Assembly: GCA_001570385.1 (NCBI GenBank) | Contig: BBYL01000014.1 | Span: 186,001 to 250,000 of the forward strand | Direction of reading: 5' to 3' | From: Microtetraspora glauca | GTDB lineage: Bacteria > Actinomycetota > Actinomycetes > Streptosporangiales > Streptosporangiaceae | Length of the DNA: 64,000 bases | Part shown: piece after piece, positions 62,897 to 64,000 of the stretch | How positions within the stretch are numbered: position 1 is the first letter of the stretch | Layout: each line of letters opens with the position of its first letter | The notes under the pieces: generated by a model | Database searches by the model: none | What the model was told of the DNA's origin: nothing | What the model saw: the letters and a program-made list of their open reading frames with translations, nothing else | Made by a program: the position numbers and the translations under genes

Positions 62897-63867
62897 TGCG
62901 CCTCGTCTTCGCCGGCACCCCGGACACCGCGCTGCCCTCGCTGCGCGCGCTGCTGGACTCACCCCGGCACGAGGTGGCCGCCGTCGTCACCCGCCCGGAC
63001 GCGCAGTCCGGCCGGGGGCGCAAGGTCCACCCGAGCCCCGTGGCCCAGCTCGCCGACGAGGTCGGCATCGAGGTGCTCAGGCCGGCGAAGGCCGGGGATC
63101 CCGACTTCCTCGACCGCCTGCGCGAGATCGGCCCTGACTGTTGCCCCGTCGTCGCGTACGGCGCGCTGCTGCCGCAGTCCGCGCTCGACATTCCCCCGCA
63201 CGGGTGGATCAACCTGCACTTCTCCCTGCTGCCGGCCTGGCGCGGGGCGGCGCCGGTCCAGCACGCGGTGCTGCACGGCGACGAGATCACCGGCGCGGCG
63301 ACGTTCCGCATCGTCAAGGAGCTCGACGCCGGGCCCGTCTTCGGTGTGGTCACCGAGCGGGTCCGTGCCGACGACACCAGCGGCGACCTGCTCGGCCGCC
63401 TCGCCGAGTCGGGCGCGGAGCTGCTCCTCGCGACCCTCGACGGCATCGAGGACGGCACCCTGGAGGCCCGCGAGCAGCCGCAGGACGGCGTCAGCCTCGC
63501 CCCGAAGATCGGCGTGGACGACGCCCGGGTGGACTGGACGGCTCCCGCCCTGCGGGTTGACCGCCTGGTCCGCGCCTGCACCCCCGCTCCCGGCGCCTGG
63601 ACCGAGTTCCGCGGCCAGCGGGTCAAGCTCGGCCCGGTACGGCTCGCGCCCGCCGTGGAACCGCACAGTGCGGATCCGCATGGTGTGGAGCACGGTGTGG
63701 ACCGGCTCGGCCCCGGTGAGATCAGGGCGGCCAAGAACAGCGTCCTGGTGGGTACGGCGACCCACCCGGTCGAGCTGGGCGAGGTGCAGCCCCAGGGCAA
63801 GCGCGTGATGACGGCAGCGGAGTGGGCGCGCGGCGTACGCGTCACCGATCAGGATCGGCTGGACTGA
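62896..63867 (+). CDS. fmt: Methionyl-tRNA formyltransferase
   Basis: 323-residue enzyme that formylates Met-tRNAfMet with 10-formyl-THF. Catalytic NLHFSLLPAWRGAAPVQ, the LVFAGTPDTALPSLRALL start, TGAATFRIVKELDAGPV and C-terminal LVRACTPAPGAWTEF are intact. A short insert with repeated HSADPHGVEHGVD lies in the C-terminal domain near residue 255. GTG start after GGGGAGGG, overlapping the def stop. Confidence 0.95.
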   Translation: MRLVFAGTPDTALPSLRALLDSPRHEVAAVVTRPDAQSGRGRKVHPSPVAQLADEVGIEVLRPAKAGDPDFLDRLREIGPDCCPVVAYGALLPQSALDIPPHGWINLHFSLLPAWRGAAPVQHAVLHGDEITGAATFRIVKELDAGPVFGVVTERVRADDTSGDLLGRLAESGAELLLATLDGIEDGTLEAREQPQDGVSLAPKIGVDDARVDWTAPALRVDRLVRACTPAPGAWTEFRGQRVKLGPVRLAPAVEPHSADPHGVEHGVDRLGPGEIRAAKNSVLVGTATHPVELGEVQPQGKRVMTAAEWARGVRVTDQDRLD

Positions 63868-64000
63868 GTGACCGTGAACAGCGACAACCGCGGCCAGAAC
63901 CGTCCGGGCCAGAACCGCGGCGGCCAGGAACGGGGCAACCAGAGCCGCGGCGGCCAGGAGCGCGGCGGCCAGAACCGGCCGGGCCGCGGTGGTGGGCCGC
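63868..64000 (+). CDS. rsmB: Start of probable rsmB (16S rRNA m5C methyltransferase)
   Basis: A GTG directly after the fmt stop opens a frame that runs off the right edge. The visible 44 residues are a Gly/Gln/Asn/Arg-rich tail (NRGQNRPGQNRGGQERG and similar), typical of the disordered N-terminus of actinobacterial RsmB/Sun, which usually follows fmt. The methyltransferase domain itself is not in the window, so the name rests on context. Confidence 0.6.
   Translation, partial: MTVNSDNRGQNRPGQNRGGQERGNQSRGGQERGGQNRPGRGGGP

Noticed and set aside
60878..62962. 694-codon minus-strand frame
   Set aside because: Antisense to the unnamed paralogue and def; composition is typical of an antisense shadow.

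Overview
The window is a 64-kb piece of chromosome from a high-GC, filamentous, sporulating actinomycete. A Streptosporangiales-like genome is my best guess, but I cannot fix the genus from the sequence. The evidence is the GC-rich third codon positions, many GTG and TTG starts, many GTGA/ATGA gene overlaps, a BldD orthologue with its cyclic-di-GMP signature, actinobacterial mIHF, a helicase-dead actinobacterial PriA, an Rv2175c-type DNA-binding protein and a DasR-type operator. I see no phage, insertion sequence, CRISPR array, rRNA or tRNA.

Layout. 1-8.5 kb: an unrecognised partial gene, a PhoX/DUF839 protein, an aliphatic sulfonate operon (ssuDCAB), a MarR-acetyltransferase fusion with a likely self-operator, and glycerol kinase. 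8.6-18.5 kb: a phosphofructokinase with pyrophosphate-type active-site residues behind a DasR-like palindrome, an MHYT membrane sensor, thiI, a broken ATPase pseudogene, a DAHP synthase behind a Phe-Trp-Tyr leader peptide and attenuator hairpin, a sulfite-oxidase-like protein, a LytTR regulator and endonuclease IV. 18.6-26.9 kb: a purine-catabolism operon (uraD, uraH, urate oxidase, two xanthine-dehydrogenase subunits, 8-oxoguanine deaminase, glycerate kinase, allantoinase, allantoicase) that lacks the molybdenum subunit. 27-38.8 kb: a PASTA kinase, thiOSG behind a TPP riboswitch, an FAD reductase, an Rv2175c homologue, thiE, a LysR/SnoaL pair, a polyprenyl synthase, metF and YbaK. 38.9-41.7 kb: an L,D-transpeptidase lipoprotein, an SOS-type promoter ahead of a tiny ORF and a HEPN protein, and bldD. 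42.1-52.2 kb: the complete pyrimidine operon pyrR-pyrB-pyrC-carA-carB-pyrK-pyrD-pyrF, with a PyrR-binding hairpin over the first ribosome binding site. 52.7-64 kb: the housekeeping run mihF-gmk-rpoZ-coaBC-metK-priA, a pair of unnamed paralogous proteins, def, fmt and the start of rsmB.

How the genes work together. The purine cluster takes urate to 5-hydroxyisourate, OHCU, allantoin, allantoate and ureidoglycolate; glycerate kinase would return glyoxylate-derived carbon to glycolysis. The pyr operon makes UMP from bicarbonate, glutamine and aspartate. thiOSG and thiE supply both halves of thiamine phosphate. ssuDCAB scavenges sulfonate sulfur.

The most interesting signals are the FWY leader/attenuator upstream of aroF, the two SOS boxes on a near-consensus promoter, the tandem unnamed paralogues between priA and def, the His-rich insertion in glycerate kinase, the PPi-type PFK with its operator, and a recurring pattern of short tandem duplications that begin at gene stop codons.
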